Positions 15,984 to 24,626 are shown, numbered from the stretch's first letter. The stretch is DNA of 40,324 nt from Patescibacteria group bacterium (GCA_028694925.1 JAQVJW010000006.1:1-40324); one strand, 5' to 3'. Numbers and translations are program-made. The notes: generated by a model not told the origin, from the sequence alone.

Positions 15984-17189
15984 CTAGAAGAGATTGGTAA
16001 TACTATAGATTGGAGTAATGACTGAAATAACGACAAAGCCTACTCCAACACCAATCACAATCATCAGGAGTGGTTCGATTAGGCTTGAGAGGTTTTTGAC
16101 AGTATTGTCGACTTCTCGTTCGTAGAATCTGGTGAGTTTCGCTAGGATTTTATCCATCGTTCCTGTCTCTTCACCAACCGAAATCATTTGTGCAACCATT
16201 ATCGGAAAGACTTTCGATTTCTTTAGGGGTTCTGCAAGCGGGGAGCCACCTTCAACCTTTTCGGCTACCTCTTTTATCTCTGCCTTAAAGACCTCGTTTT
16301 TTAGAGTTGAGCCGGCGATATCAAGGGCTTCAAGAACAGTAATTCCAGAAGAGAGAAGGGAACCCAGAGTTCTTGTAAAACGAGTAATATTAATCTTTCT
16401 GACCACCTTCCCGATAATAGGGAAGTGTAAGATTGAGTTATGCCAGTTATATCTTATTTTGTAATTTGTTTTGACCACTCTCCGAATAATATAAATAAAG
16501 AGGACGAGTCCAATACCGACAAAGACTCCGTAGTTTGAGAGGACGCTCGAGAGCCCAAGAAGGAATTTAGTCGAGGCCGGTAGCTCACCACCGAGTTCGG
16601 TAAAGATGTTAACGATTTGAGGGATGATGTTGGTAATAAGGTAAATGACGACAAAGACGAGAGCAGTCATGATAACAGCTGGGTACATCATGGCCCCTCT
16701 GATTTTCGCGAAAAGTTCATGGTCTTTCTCAATTTCAGTTGCTACTTTCTCGAGGGTATCGTCAAGCATCCCGCCAACTTCACCCGCATGAACCATACTG
16801 ATATACAAAGATGAAAATATATGAGGGTGTTTAGCCATTGCTTCGGAAAGGGAAAGACCTCCTTCAACATCTTTAGCAACCTCGGCGACGGCTCTTTTCA
16901 TCATCTTTGATTCCACTTGCTTTTCGAGGACATCCATTGATTGCGAGATCGGGATACCAGCACTTACGAGGGTCGCAAGCTCCTTAGAAAAGATTACTTT
17001 TTCGGTTGATGAAACGTGGCCAATCTCATTTAGCTTCCCGAAAAGATTACCACCCTTTGGTTTTACGGAAACCGGAGTTAAAGATTTTTCCTTAAGACTT
17101 TCAACTACTTCAGCTTCATTTTTAGCCTCAACGGTTCCCTTTTTTACTTTGTTGTTCTTGTCTTTGGCGATGTAGTTAAACTGTTTCAT
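15984..17189 (-). CDS. pilC: Pilus inner-membrane platform protein PilC
   Basis: 401 aa of the GspF/PilC family. An N-terminal ~50-residue segment (FNYIAKDKNNKVKKGTVEAKN...) is followed by two repeated cytoplasmic helical bundles, with KVIFSKELATLVSAGIPI and RFTRTLGSLLSSGITVLEAL as the repeat signatures. Transmembrane segments lie near residues 168-190, 215-237 and 371-396. PilC connects pilin polymerisation with the PilB motor. Its ATG shares a base with the pilB TAA (TAATG). Confidence 0.96.
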   Translation of the reverse strand: MKQFNYIAKDKNNKVKKGTVEAKNEAEVVESLKEKSLTPVSVKPKGGNLFGKLNEIGHVSSTEKVIFSKELATLVSAGIPISQSMDVLEKQVESKMMKRAVAEVAKDVEGGLSLSEAMAKHPHIFSSLYISMVHAGEVGGMLDDTLEKVATEIEKDHELFAKIRGAMMYPAVIMTALVFVVIYLITNIIPQIVNIFTELGGELPASTKFLLGLSSVLSNYGVFVGIGLVLFIYIIRRVVKTNYKIRYNWHNSILHFPIIGKVVRKINITRFTRTLGSLLSSGITVLEALDIAGSTLKNEVFKAEIKEVAEKVEGGSPLAEPLKKSKVFPIMVAQMISVGEETGTMDKILAKLTRFYEREVDNTVKNLSSLIEPLLMIVIGVGVGFVVISVITPIYSITNLF

Positions 17190-19150
17190 TACTCCCTCGT
17201 TACTCTTAATATCTCTTCGACTGTCGTAAGGCCAATCAGTGCTTTGATAAAGCCGTCTTGAGCCATTGTTATCATACCATTTTTAACGGCTGTCTTTTCG
17301 ATCTCGTCACTCGACGAGTGTCCGACTATCATTTCTCCTATCTCATCGGTTACTTCAAGGACTTCATATATCCCCACTCGTCCGGCGTATCCCGTATCAT
17401 GACATTTCCTGCAACCCTTGGCCCGATAAAGAGTTAGGGAAAGGTCATCTTTTTTTCCGTTTGCTTTTTGCTCTTCTTGTGAGAAGAACACTTCTTTTAT
17501 AGTCTTACTCTCATTTTCTCCCGCATCCTTTAAGGGGCGTTCTATTATCGAAGGATCGGTTGCGATCTGGTCTAAGATAGATTTCTTCTCTCCGATACTG
17601 CTTGGCGCAGGGATAATCTTTTCGCCCTCAGTACCAGGGACCTTATCGACCTCTTTGATAGCTTCCTTCTTTGAACTAATGGAGAGGAACCTTCTATCTA
17701 AGTTAAATTCTGTGATGATATCTTCAATCTGTTCGGCCTTTACTTCGTAAGCTTCCTTACAATCATTACAGAGTTTTCGAACAAGTCTCTGTCCAACAAC
17801 CGCATTTACAGTCGATGAGATAAGGAAAGGCTCAACATCCATATCGAGTAGTCTTGGCAGGCAGCCCGAAGCATTATTGGTGTGTAAGGTCGAAAGGACG
17901 GTGTGACCAGTAAGAGCAGCATGCACTCCCATCTCGGCCGTTTCGGTATCTCTGATCTCCCCGACCATTATAATGTCGGGGTCTTGGCGAAGGAGGGCCC
18001 TAAGACCTGAGGCAAAAGTCATCCCCGCCTTTGGGTTTACCTGGGTTTGGTTAACCCCAGGGATACGATATTCGATTGGGTCTTCAACGGTTGAAATGTT
18101 TACTTCAATAGAGTTAAGAAGAGAAAGGGCGGCGTAAAGGGTGGTAGATTTACCAGAGCCCGTTGGTCCAGTGACAAGGAGCATCCCGTGGGGCTTCTTT
18201 AAAGCTCTTTTTATTCCAAGTAAGGCCATTCCCGAAAATCCGAGCTCTTCTAGGGTTGGAGCTTTGGTACTTTCGTCAAGGAGCCTCATTACTACCTTCT
18301 CGCCATCGACAACAGGTAGGGTTGAAACACGAATCGAAATTATGTTTCCACTAAACTTTATCTTAATTCTCCCATCTTGCGGAACGCGGTGTTCATCAAT
18401 TCTGAGGTTCGAAAGAATCTTTACCCTTGTAACAAGAGCCGAAAGAACGTTCTTGGGCAACGTCATCGTATCCTCAAGGACTCCGTCGACTCGAAACCTA
18501 ACCTGGATAAAGGCTTCGCGTGGCTCGATATGGACATCAGAGGCACGAGATTTGACGGCATATTCAAGAATAATGTTTAGGGCTTTTGAGATCGGGGCTT
18601 CTTGAACGATCTCTTGAACGTTTTTGGCACTTGTGGCTTCTTTAAGCTCGTCTTCTTCGATTTGGATTTCATCGGTTGACTCTTTGATGACCTTTGAGAT
18701 TTCAGTTGAAAGACCTTCTTTATAAAGGTCAAGAGCAGCTAAGATATCGGCTGGTGTTGCGATATATAGTTTTGTCTGATAGCCAAGCTCCTTTTCGATA
18801 AACTGAACGGCTTGAATATCAAGCGGGTCGGACATCGCAAGTTTTAGCGAGCCGTCTTTTTCTTCCCCAAAGACCACGGCCTGATAACGAGTTGATATTT
18901 TTTCCGGTAGCTGAGAGAGGTGCTCCTTTTTTATCTCAATAGTCGAAAGGTCAACAAACGGGATATTATTAGCCTGTCCATAAAGTAAGGCTAACTCCTT
19001 TTCGGTAATAACCTTTTTATCAACCAAAAAGTCCTGAAGAGATTTTTTTTCTTGGTCGGCCTTTTTCTGAGCCTCTTCTATCTTGTTTTTACTCGCGAAA
19101 TTATTCTCAACAATCAGATTTCTGAGTTCTTCTGGTTTTAGCTTTAGCAA
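17189..19150 (-). CDS. pilB: Pilus extension ATPase PilB with expanded zinc loop
   Basis: 653 aa. It has an MshEN/GspE N-terminal domain (~1-145), then ASDVHIEP, Walker A GPTGSGKST (328-336), Asp box STVEDPIEY, Walker B IIMVGEIRD and His box TGHTVLSTLHTN. The zinc-binding Cys pairs CNDC (461-464) and CRKC (580-583) are 115 residues apart, far more than the few tens usual in PilB/GspE; the insert is charged and low in complexity. The start is a TTG at 19150 with a clear AAGGAGG site 5 nt upstream. It powers pilus extension. No pilT retraction ATPase is in the window. Confidence 0.95.
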   Translation of the reverse strand: MLKLKPEELRNLIVENNFASKNKIEEAQKKADQEKKSLQDFLVDKKVITEKELALLYGQANNIPFVDLSTIEIKKEHLSQLPEKISTRYQAVVFGEEKDGSLKLAMSDPLDIQAVQFIEKELGYQTKLYIATPADILAALDLYKEGLSTEISKVIKESTDEIQIEEDELKEATSAKNVQEIVQEAPISKALNIILEYAVKSRASDVHIEPREAFIQVRFRVDGVLEDTMTLPKNVLSALVTRVKILSNLRIDEHRVPQDGRIKIKFSGNIISIRVSTLPVVDGEKVVMRLLDESTKAPTLEELGFSGMALLGIKRALKKPHGMLLVTGPTGSGKSTTLYAALSLLNSIEVNISTVEDPIEYRIPGVNQTQVNPKAGMTFASGLRALLRQDPDIIMVGEIRDTETAEMGVHAALTGHTVLSTLHTNNASGCLPRLLDMDVEPFLISSTVNAVVGQRLVRKLCNDCKEAYEVKAEQIEDIITEFNLDRRFLSISSKKEAIKEVDKVPGTEGEKIIPAPSSIGEKKSILDQIATDPSIIERPLKDAGENESKTIKEVFFSQEEQKANGKKDDLSLTLYRAKGCRKCHDTGYAGRVGIYEVLEVTDEIGEMIVGHSSSDEIEKTAVKNGMITMAQDGFIKALIGLTTVEEILRVTRE

Positions 19151-19221
19151 CCAGCCCTCCTTGTCATAATATTATTGTAGCGTATTACAGAGTTTAAAAA
19201 AAGTGATATTAAAAGAAGGGA

Positions 19222-19251
19222 TTGAAAAAGTATAAGCATAAACTATATAAT
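19222..19251 (+). promoter_or_regulatory. Promoter of lamin-tail gene (leaderless)
   Basis: TTGAAA (19222-19227), 18-nt spacer, TATAAT (19246-19251), then 6 nt to the ATG at 19258. Confidence 0.8.
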
Positions 19252-19257
19252 TTATAT

Positions 19258-20520
19258 ATGCTTAAGCGCTTGATTATAGTTTCTATCATCTTTGGATTAT
19301 TTTTGCCTCTAAGTATTACTGCTTCTCAAAATGGGGTAGTAATTAACTCCTTTCGGATTTCTGGGGAGTCATCTAAGGATGAGTTTGTGGAGGTATTAAA
19401 TACTGGAGGAACGGAGATTAATCTCACGGGCTGGCGCCTTTCTAAAATGACAGCTAGTGGTAGTAAGTCCAATCTTTTAACAGCTTTTCCAGATATTCGA
19501 CTCGCACCAGGTAAGAAGATTACTATTGCCCATCCTGACTCTTCGACCGCATATGATCTTGATTATGCGACAACAACCGGTACCCTTCCCTCAGCCTCAA
19601 TTGCTGAAGATAACACCATTATCCTTTATTCCGATAATGGCAAGACCGTAGTTGATATGGTTGGTTTTGGCACAGCAAAAACCTTTGAGGGTTCGCCAAC
19701 TCAAAACCCAAATGATGGTGAGATTTACTCAAGAAGAAAAGGGATTGATACAGATAACAACAAGGCTGATTTTTATCTTTCATACAAGCCACCGAAGAAA
19801 GAGGTCGAAAAGAAGACCGATAAAAAGGTAATAGATTCGTCCCCTAATGTTTTAGGGGTTGCGAGACTTACCGTAACGGAGTTTTTGCCAAATCCCGAAG
19901 GCTCGGACGGAGAGAATGAGTTTATAGAGATATATAACGCCGGAGCTCGGGCCAATATCTCGGGCTACTATATTACCGATCTTCTCGGGAGTCCCAAGAA
20001 GTACAAAATCCCAGAAGGAACTGTAATTGATTCGGGTTCATATTTAGCTTTCTTCTCAAAAAAGACCCCAATCTCTCTAAATAATGATGGCGACGGGGCT
20101 GCTGTCCTTGACCCAAATGGTAATGAGATTAATGCCTCGCCAGACGATTGCGGTAAGGCACCTGAAGGTGCAAGTTATGCCTATAACGGTAAGTCTTGGG
20201 TCTTTACGGGTACCCCAACCCCAGGTAGGAAGAATATAATCGAGGCGGTGAAAGAAGATTCCAAGGAGAGTGGCGAGGTACTCTCGATGATTGATGATTC
20301 GGAACTTCCAACCGAAGAAGAGGCCCTAGTTGCAGCCGAAGAGAGAGCCAAGAACGATCAGGTCCTAGGCTACTCTCTAATCATTCTCGCAACTTTGGGC
20401 GGTATCGCCTATACTCTATATGAAAACAAGGAGAAGGTAATTGAAGTCACAAACAACAAATTCAGAGGTAGCTACGATCGCTTTCGGGAAAGATTACGGG
20501 AAGCGCGCGAAAGGGAGTGA
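19258..20520 (+). CDS. Exported protein with two lamin-tail domains
   Basis: 420 aa from the ATG at 19258, which the leaderless promoter spacing selects; an upstream TTG at 19222 lies in the -35 box. Signal peptide LKRLIIVSIIFGLFLPLSITAS. Two lamin-tail (LTD) immunoglobulin-like domains follow: ~25-165 (VVINSFRISG, DEFVEVLNTGGTEINLTGWRL) and ~195-325 (VTEFLPNPEG, NEFIEIYNAGARANISGYYI). A C-terminal transmembrane helix (LGYSLIILATLGGIAYTLY) and a basic cytoplasmic tail end the protein. LTDs in bacteria are surface modules often tied to nucleases or adhesion. The last 80 nt also encode the start of tsaE in another frame. Confidence 0.88.
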   Translation: MLKRLIIVSIIFGLFLPLSITASQNGVVINSFRISGESSKDEFVEVLNTGGTEINLTGWRLSKMTASGSKSNLLTAFPDIRLAPGKKITIAHPDSSTAYDLDYATTTGTLPSASIAEDNTIILYSDNGKTVVDMVGFGTAKTFEGSPTQNPNDGEIYSRRKGIDTDNNKADFYLSYKPPKKEVEKKTDKKVIDSSPNVLGVARLTVTEFLPNPEGSDGENEFIEIYNAGARANISGYYITDLLGSPKKYKIPEGTVIDSGSYLAFFSKKTPISLNNDGDGAAVLDPNGNEINASPDDCGKAPEGASYAYNGKSWVFTGTPTPGRKNIIEAVKEDSKESGEVLSMIDDSELPTEEEALVAAEERAKNDQVLGYSLIILATLGGIAYTLYENKEKVIEVTNNKFRGSYDRFRERLREARERE

Positions 20521-20866
20521 AGTCTTTTTACTTTCTGGAGATTTGGGTGGCGGAAAGACACAGTTTGCCAAAGGGATCGCCCTGGGTCTTGGGATAAAAG
20601 AACCGATTACAAGCCCAACTTTTACTTATGAAAATATCTATGAGGGACGCGACGGGCTGACTTTGTATCATTTTGATCTTTATCGGAGCGATACGATCGA
20701 TCCAGATATCAGGGATATGATGCTTGAAAGTTTTACCGATAAAAAAGGGGTTACGGTTGTTGAATGGGCAGATAGGGCCAAAGAATTTTGGCCCAAGCAT
20801 TACACTTTGATTGATTTTAAGTTTATTTCTGAAAATGAAAGGAAACTCGATGTTAAAGAAAAGTAA
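20441..20866 (+). CDS. tsaE: t6A biosynthesis ATPase TsaE
   Basis: 141 aa. Walker A GDLGGGKT (residues 33-40), then ITSPTFTYENIY, LYHFDLYR and VVEWADR, all TsaE hallmarks. TsaE is the ATPase of the TsaBDE complex that makes N6-threonylcarbamoyladenosine at tRNA position 37. The start is a TTG at 20441 with AGGAG 7 nt upstream. The residues between it and Walker A (TNSEVATIAFGKDYG...) match the family's length, so the 80-nt overlap with the lamin-tail gene appears real. tsaB follows with a 17-nt overlap. Confidence 0.93.
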   Translation: MKSQTTNSEVATIAFGKDYGKRAKGSEVFLLSGDLGGGKTQFAKGIALGLGIKEPITSPTFTYENIYEGRDGLTLYHFDLYRSDTIDPDIRDMMLESFTDKKGVTVVEWADRAKEFWPKHYTLIDFKFISENERKLDVKEK

Positions 20867-21242
20867 CAGAAATTTAATTCTCTATCTTGATACTTCAGAG
20901 AAAGAGGCGATAGTAGCGATTTATGAGGGTAAGGATTTAGTTATAGAGCAAAAATGGATGGCTCATCGAGAGCTTTCGACTACTCTCTCCATAAAGTACG
21001 AAGAAATTCTTAAAAAAGCAAAAATATCCGGAGAAGAGCTTTCGGGGATTGTTGCCTTCTTGGGACCTGGTTCTTTCACGGGGTTACGGATTGGGATATC
21101 ATTTGCCAATGGGCTTGCTTATGCACTAGAGAAACCGATATATGGGACAAAGGAAAAAGGGAAGATAGAATACAGAAACCCAAAGAAAATACTAGTACCG
21201 GAATATGGGGCGCCACCGAAGATAACGAAGGCGAAAAAATAA
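20850..21242 (+). CDS. tsaB: Short TsaB-like t6A protein
   Basis: 130 aa from the ATG at 20850, preceded by GAAAGG. It matches the N-terminal ASKHA lobe of TsaB: LILYLDTSEKEAIVAIY, HRELSTTLS, and the diagnostic GIVAFLGPGSFTGLRIGISFANGLAYAL. The second lobe (about 90-100 residues in ordinary TsaB) is missing; the chain ends in a Lys-rich tail (PPKITKAKK). I see no frameshift that would restore it in the following 300 nt. TsaB dimerises with TsaD through the N-terminal lobe, so a minimal scaffold is plausible. Confidence 0.85.
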   Translation: MLKKSNRNLILYLDTSEKEAIVAIYEGKDLVIEQKWMAHRELSTTLSIKYEEILKKAKISGEELSGIVAFLGPGSFTGLRIGISFANGLAYALEKPIYGTKEKGKIEYRNPKKILVPEYGAPPKITKAKK

Positions 21243-21558
21243 TTACATAAAAAATATATCAAGTTAACAAAACCTCGTGTGCTATTTTTGAGCAACCATC
21301 CGGAGGCCCACACACGAGGAATTATTTGTCTAGCCTCATTCTATAGCCTGCAGGTATATTAGTCAAGATGATTATTGCTAAATATCGGAGAATAGGATAT
21401 AATCCTCTTAGAAATTAGCTGACACATATAATTTCCACATAAGGCAGACATTCGGAGTATTCGGAATAACTCATCAAAATTGACTAAATTTAAACTCAAA
21501 TTGTACTAATGCCTTTTGGTATAAGTGCATCTAGTCAGCAAAAGAAAGGAGAGATGTA
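21243..21558 (+). promoter_or_regulatory. Gene-free stretch with hairpin and rny promoters
   Basis: No ORF is supportable here. A 9-bp perfect stem CCTCGTGTG (21273-21281)/CACACGAGG (21311-21319) encloses a 29-nt loop and may end the tsaEB transcript, though no T run follows. A good promoter has TTGCTA (21375-21380), 17 nt, TATAAT (21398-21403). A second, weaker one has TTGACT (21480-21485) with TACTAA (21504-21509). The first gives rny a leader of ~150 nt. A ribosome site AAAGGAGAG precedes the ATG. Confidence 0.6.
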
Positions 21559-23082
21559 ATGGAATCACTGGTATTGTGGCTTCTTTTAGGGGCTGCAGCT
21601 GGTGGCGCTTCGGGTTATGTTGTTCGAAATGTACAACTAAAGACTCAGTCTAAGGGGGCAGAGGCTAAAGCTCAAAAAGTAATTGATGATGCTAAGACGG
21701 AGGCCAAAGAAGCTGTTCTTAAGGCCAAGGAAGAAGCCTTAAAGATAACCGAAGATGCCAAGAAGGACGAAAAGGACCGTCGAAACGAACTAGCCGAAAT
21801 GGAAAAGAGGCTCGTTAGTCGTGATGAAGCACTTGAAAAAAGGATGACCGAGCTCGACAAGAAAAGAGATGAGCTTGATGCCGACAAAAAAGAGATTGAA
21901 GAAAACAAAAACTTCCTCCGGGACCTTCGTGATAAGCAAGAGAAGGCCCTTGAGAAGATTGCGAAACTACCAAAAGAGAAGGCCAAAGATACCTTACTTG
22001 CGATGATTGAAAAGGATTATGCCAAAGATGTCACCGAGCATATTAGGAAGGTAAAAGACGATGCTAAAGAGGATGCAGAAAGTAAAGCCCGAGAGATTAT
22101 TGCCACAGCTATTCAGAGAGTAGCCTCGGAGCATACCGCCGAGACAACCGTTACCTCGATCTCAATCCCAAATGATGAGATGAAGGGCCGAATTATCGGC
22201 CGTGAGGGACGTAACATCCAAGCAATTGAGAAGTTAACTGGTTGCGATATTGTGGTGGATGATACCCCAGAGACAATCGTTATCTCTGGCTTTGATCCAG
22301 TACGTCGCCAAGTGGCAAGGCTAGCTCTTGAGCGGCTAATTCAAGACGGGCGGATTCACCCTGCCAAGATTGAAGAAGCGGTTGAAAAAGCCCAAGCCGA
22401 TATCGATAAAATCGTTAAAGAAGCTGGAGAAAGAGCTGCTTATGAAACAGGGGTAGCCGGTCTTCCAGCCGAGCTCGTAAAAGTCTTGGGAAGACTTAAG
22501 TTTAGAACTTCATTTGCCCAAAATGTGCTCGAACATTCAGTTGAGACGGCAAATCTTGCGGCCGCAATCGCCTCTGAAATGGGAGCCGATGTTGCAATCG
22601 CGAAAAAAGCAGGACTCTTACATGACGTGGGTAAAGCAATTGATCAGGAGATGGGTGGTTCACATGCCGTAATCTCAAAAGATATTTGTAAGAAGTTTGG
22701 AATTGATGAAAAGGTTCAACATGCCGTAGAGGCTCACCACGAAGATGTCCCACCCAAAACAGTCGAAGCGATTATTGTCCTTGCTTCTGATGCAATCTCA
22801 GCCTCGCGTCCTGGGGCTCGACGCGATAGTATCGAGAACTACATCAAGCGCCTTACTGAACTTGAAGCGATCGCAAATAGCTTTAAGGGAGTTGAGAAAT
22901 CATTTGCGATTCAGGCGGGACGTGAAGTTCGAGTAATGGTGGTCCCAGAAAAGATTGACGATCTTGGGGCTGAGAAGCTTGCCAAAGACGTTGCCAGAAA
23001 GATTGAGTCAGACCTTAAATTCCCAGGTCAAATAAAAGTAAATGTTATTCGCGAAACTCGCGCTGTTGAGTACGCGAAATAG
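21559..23082 (+). CDS. rny: Ribonuclease Y
   Basis: 507 aa, complete. Order: N-terminal membrane helix (ESLVLWLLLGAAAGGASGYVV), a long charged coiled coil (~30-190), a KH domain with IIGREGRNIQ (~212-221) and TGCDIVVDDTPE, then an HD domain with LLHDVGKAID (His355-Asp356) and AHHEDVPP, ending in VNVIRETRAVEYAK. RNase Y is a membrane-bound endonuclease that starts mRNA decay. The ymdB-type gene follows after 17 nt, a pairing also seen in Firmicutes, where YmdB interacts with RNase Y. Confidence 0.97.
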   Translation: MESLVLWLLLGAAAGGASGYVVRNVQLKTQSKGAEAKAQKVIDDAKTEAKEAVLKAKEEALKITEDAKKDEKDRRNELAEMEKRLVSRDEALEKRMTELDKKRDELDADKKEIEENKNFLRDLRDKQEKALEKIAKLPKEKAKDTLLAMIEKDYAKDVTEHIRKVKDDAKEDAESKAREIIATAIQRVASEHTAETTVTSISIPNDEMKGRIIGREGRNIQAIEKLTGCDIVVDDTPETIVISGFDPVRRQVARLALERLIQDGRIHPAKIEEAVEKAQADIDKIVKEAGERAAYETGVAGLPAELVKVLGRLKFRTSFAQNVLEHSVETANLAAAIASEMGADVAIAKKAGLLHDVGKAIDQEMGGSHAVISKDICKKFGIDEKVQHAVEAHHEDVPPKTVEAIIVLASDAISASRPGARRDSIENYIKRLTELEAIANSFKGVEKSFAIQAGREVRVMVVPEKIDDLGAEKLAKDVARKIESDLKFPGQIKVNVIRETRAVEYAK

Positions 23083-23099
23083 TCTAGAAATGAGGCTAT

Positions 23100-23900
23100 A
23101 TGCCTAAAAAAGAAAAAAGAATTCTCTTTATCGGAGATATTATAGGGGAGGTGGGTAGGAATACCGTTCGTAAAGTCCTGCCTGGGATCAAGAAGCGCTA
23201 CAAGATAGATTATGTAATTGCAAATGGGGAACATCTCTCTGCCCGTGTTGGAGTAGAGGTTGAAAAGCTACGGGAGATGCAAGCGGTCGGAGTAGATTTC
23301 TTTACTACCGGTAACCATGTTTGGCGTGAGGCCGGATTTGAGAAAGAGATCGGGAGGAAGAATATGCCAATCGTGCGACCGGCTAACTTTCTAGAGAAGA
23401 AGCCCGGGCATGGCTTTCGGATTATTTCGACCCCTATTGGAAAGATTTTAATAATTAATCTACTTGGTAGGGAGGGGATTAAAGAAAAAGTTACAAATCC
23501 ATTCAAGAAAGCCGATGCTATTCTTGCGTCCCAAAAAGATTACGACTTTGTAGTAGTTGATTTTCATGCTGAGATGACCTCTGAAAAGGTAGCAATGGGC
23601 TATCATCTCGATTCTCATGTTGCGGCGGTCTTCGGGACTCACACCCATGTACCAACAGCCGACGTGCGAATCCTCCCAGGTGGTACAGCTTTTGTCTCAG
23701 ATGTTGGGATGACGGGCCCCCTTAATTCTGTCCTTGGGGTCAAGAGTGAGATTATTGTTGAGCGGTTCCTTTCGGGTACGGGTGGCAAGTTTGAAGTATC
23801 AGGGGATCTCCCAGGGGTCATGAATGCGGTGCTACTTACGTTAGACGGTAATAATAAAGCCATAGATATTAAAAGAATTGATAGAGTAGTAAAGAATTAA
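23100..23900 (+). CDS. YmdB-type metallophosphoesterase
   Basis: 266 aa of the YmdB/TIGR00282 family. Metal ligands are visible in FIGDIIGEVGR (Asp13), ANGEH, TTGNHVW, VVDFHAEMTSEK and GTHTHVPTADVRILPGGT. VSDVGMTGPLNSVLGV is a family signature. Known members hydrolyse 2',3'-cyclic nucleotides and influence biofilm and sporulation through RNase Y. It lies in the same operon as rny. Confidence 0.94.
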   Translation: MPKKEKRILFIGDIIGEVGRNTVRKVLPGIKKRYKIDYVIANGEHLSARVGVEVEKLREMQAVGVDFFTTGNHVWREAGFEKEIGRKNMPIVRPANFLEKKPGHGFRIISTPIGKILIINLLGREGIKEKVTNPFKKADAILASQKDYDFVVVDFHAEMTSEKVAMGYHLDSHVAAVFGTHTHVPTADVRILPGGTAFVSDVGMTGPLNSVLGVKSEIIVERFLSGTGGKFEVSGDLPGVMNAVLLTLDGNNKAIDIKRIDRVVKN

Positions 23901-23904
23901 TTGC

Positions 23905-23933
23905 TTTACAAAGGGAAAAGAATCAGTCATAAT
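23905..23933 (+). promoter_or_regulatory. Promoter of HU gene
   Basis: TTTACA (23905-23910), 17-nt spacer, CATAAT (23928-23933); leader of ~30 nt with AAGGAG before the ATG at 23973. Confidence 0.7.
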
Positions 23934-23972
23934 ATCTTAAAGAGAGGGAAGGATAACAAAAAGGAGTAAAAG

Positions 23973-24245
23973 ATGACAAAAAGAGAATTAGTATCTATTC
24001 TTGCCGAGAAAACCGGTAAATCAAAAAAAGAGACCGAAGCTTTTATAAAAGATATGGTCGGAGTAATTACAAGTGAGATCAAAAAGGGGAATAAAGTTTC
24101 AATTACTTCCTTTGGAACCTTTTATCTCGGAAAGATCGCCAAAAGAAGAGGCAGAGACCCACAGACCGGTAAAGAGATTACCATTCCGGATATGAGGATT
24201 CCAAGATTCAGGGCCGGTAAAGGGCTTAAGGAAGAAGTTAGATAA
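23973..24245 (+). CDS. HU family DNA-binding protein
   Basis: 90 aa, normal length. Helical dimerisation part (TKRELVSILAEKTGKSKKETEAFI) followed by the beta-arm signature (GNKVSITSFGTFYLGKIAKRRGRDPQTGKEITIP) and a final helix (FRAGKGLKEEV). A nucleoid protein that bends DNA. Monocistronic: own promoter, own terminator 10 nt after the stop. Confidence 0.97.
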   Translation: MTKRELVSILAEKTGKSKKETEAFIKDMVGVITSEIKKGNKVSITSFGTFYLGKIAKRRGRDPQTGKEITIPDMRIPRFRAGKGLKEEVR

Positions 24246-24254
24246 AAGGATACA

Positions 24255-24280
24255 AAAAGAGACCGAAAGGTCTCTTTTTT
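24255..24280. terminator. Bidirectional terminator between HU and tRNA operon
   Basis: AAAAGAGACC (24255-24264), GAAA loop, GGTCTCTTTT (24269-24278) plus two T; A-rich on the other side, so it can end HU on the plus strand and the tRNA operon on the minus strand. Confidence 0.92.
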
Positions 24281-24289
24281 GATGATTTA

Positions 24290-24366
24290 TGGGGCGGCTA
24301 TCGGGAATTGAACCCGAATTTAAAGCGCCACAAGCTTTCGTGTTGAACCATTACACTATAGCCGCC
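24290..24366 (-). tRNA. tRNA-His (GTG)
   Basis: Minus strand. Acceptor GCGGCTA/TAGCCGC, anticodon stem AAAGC/GCTTT with loop TTGTGGC (GTG). Discriminator C faces an extra 5' G (base 24366), the encoded His-specific G-1. CCA is encoded. Last of four tRNAs in the operon. Confidence 0.96.
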
Positions 24367-24367
24367 A

Positions 24368-24442
24368 TGGAGCGAGTAGCGGGAATCGAACCCGCATATC
24401 CTGGTTGGAAGCCAGACGTACTAGCCATTGTACTATACTCGC
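24368..24442 (-). tRNA. tRNA-Gly (TCC)
   Basis: Acceptor GCGAGTA/TACTCGC, discriminator T, CCA encoded. Anticodon stem TCTGG/CCAGG with loop CTTCCAA, anticodon TCC. Confidence 0.96.
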
Positions 24443-24443
24443 T

Positions 24444-24518
24444 TGGTACCCTCGGAGGGACTCGAACCCCCAACGACAGGTCCGAAGCCTGTTGTGATAT
24501 CCATTTCACCACGAGGGC
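24444..24518 (-). tRNA. tRNA-Arg (TCG)
   Basis: Acceptor GCCCTCG/CGAGGGT with a G1-U72 wobble, discriminator A, CCA encoded. Anticodon stem ACAGG/CCTGT with loop CTTCGGA, anticodon TCG (unmodified T34, not the usual ACG/inosine tRNA). Confidence 0.95.
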
Positions 24519-24530
24519 ATACCATTATAT

Positions 24531-24607
24531 TGGTCGGGGTGACAGGACTCGAACCTGCGACCTCGCGGTCCCAAACCGCGCGCACTAGCCAACTGTGCTA
24601 CACCCCG
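24531..24607 (-). tRNA. tRNA-Pro (TGG)
   Basis: Acceptor CGGGGTG/CACCCCG, discriminator A, CCA encoded. Anticodon stem CGCGG/CCGCG with loop TTTGGGA, anticodon TGG. First tRNA of the operon. Confidence 0.96.
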
Positions 24608-24626
24608 CTAGTCATTTCGCTTGCAA

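Noticed and set aside
21119-21313. Minus-strand 64-residue frame over the tsaB end
   Set aside because: It overlaps tsaB and the following hairpin and has no start signals.
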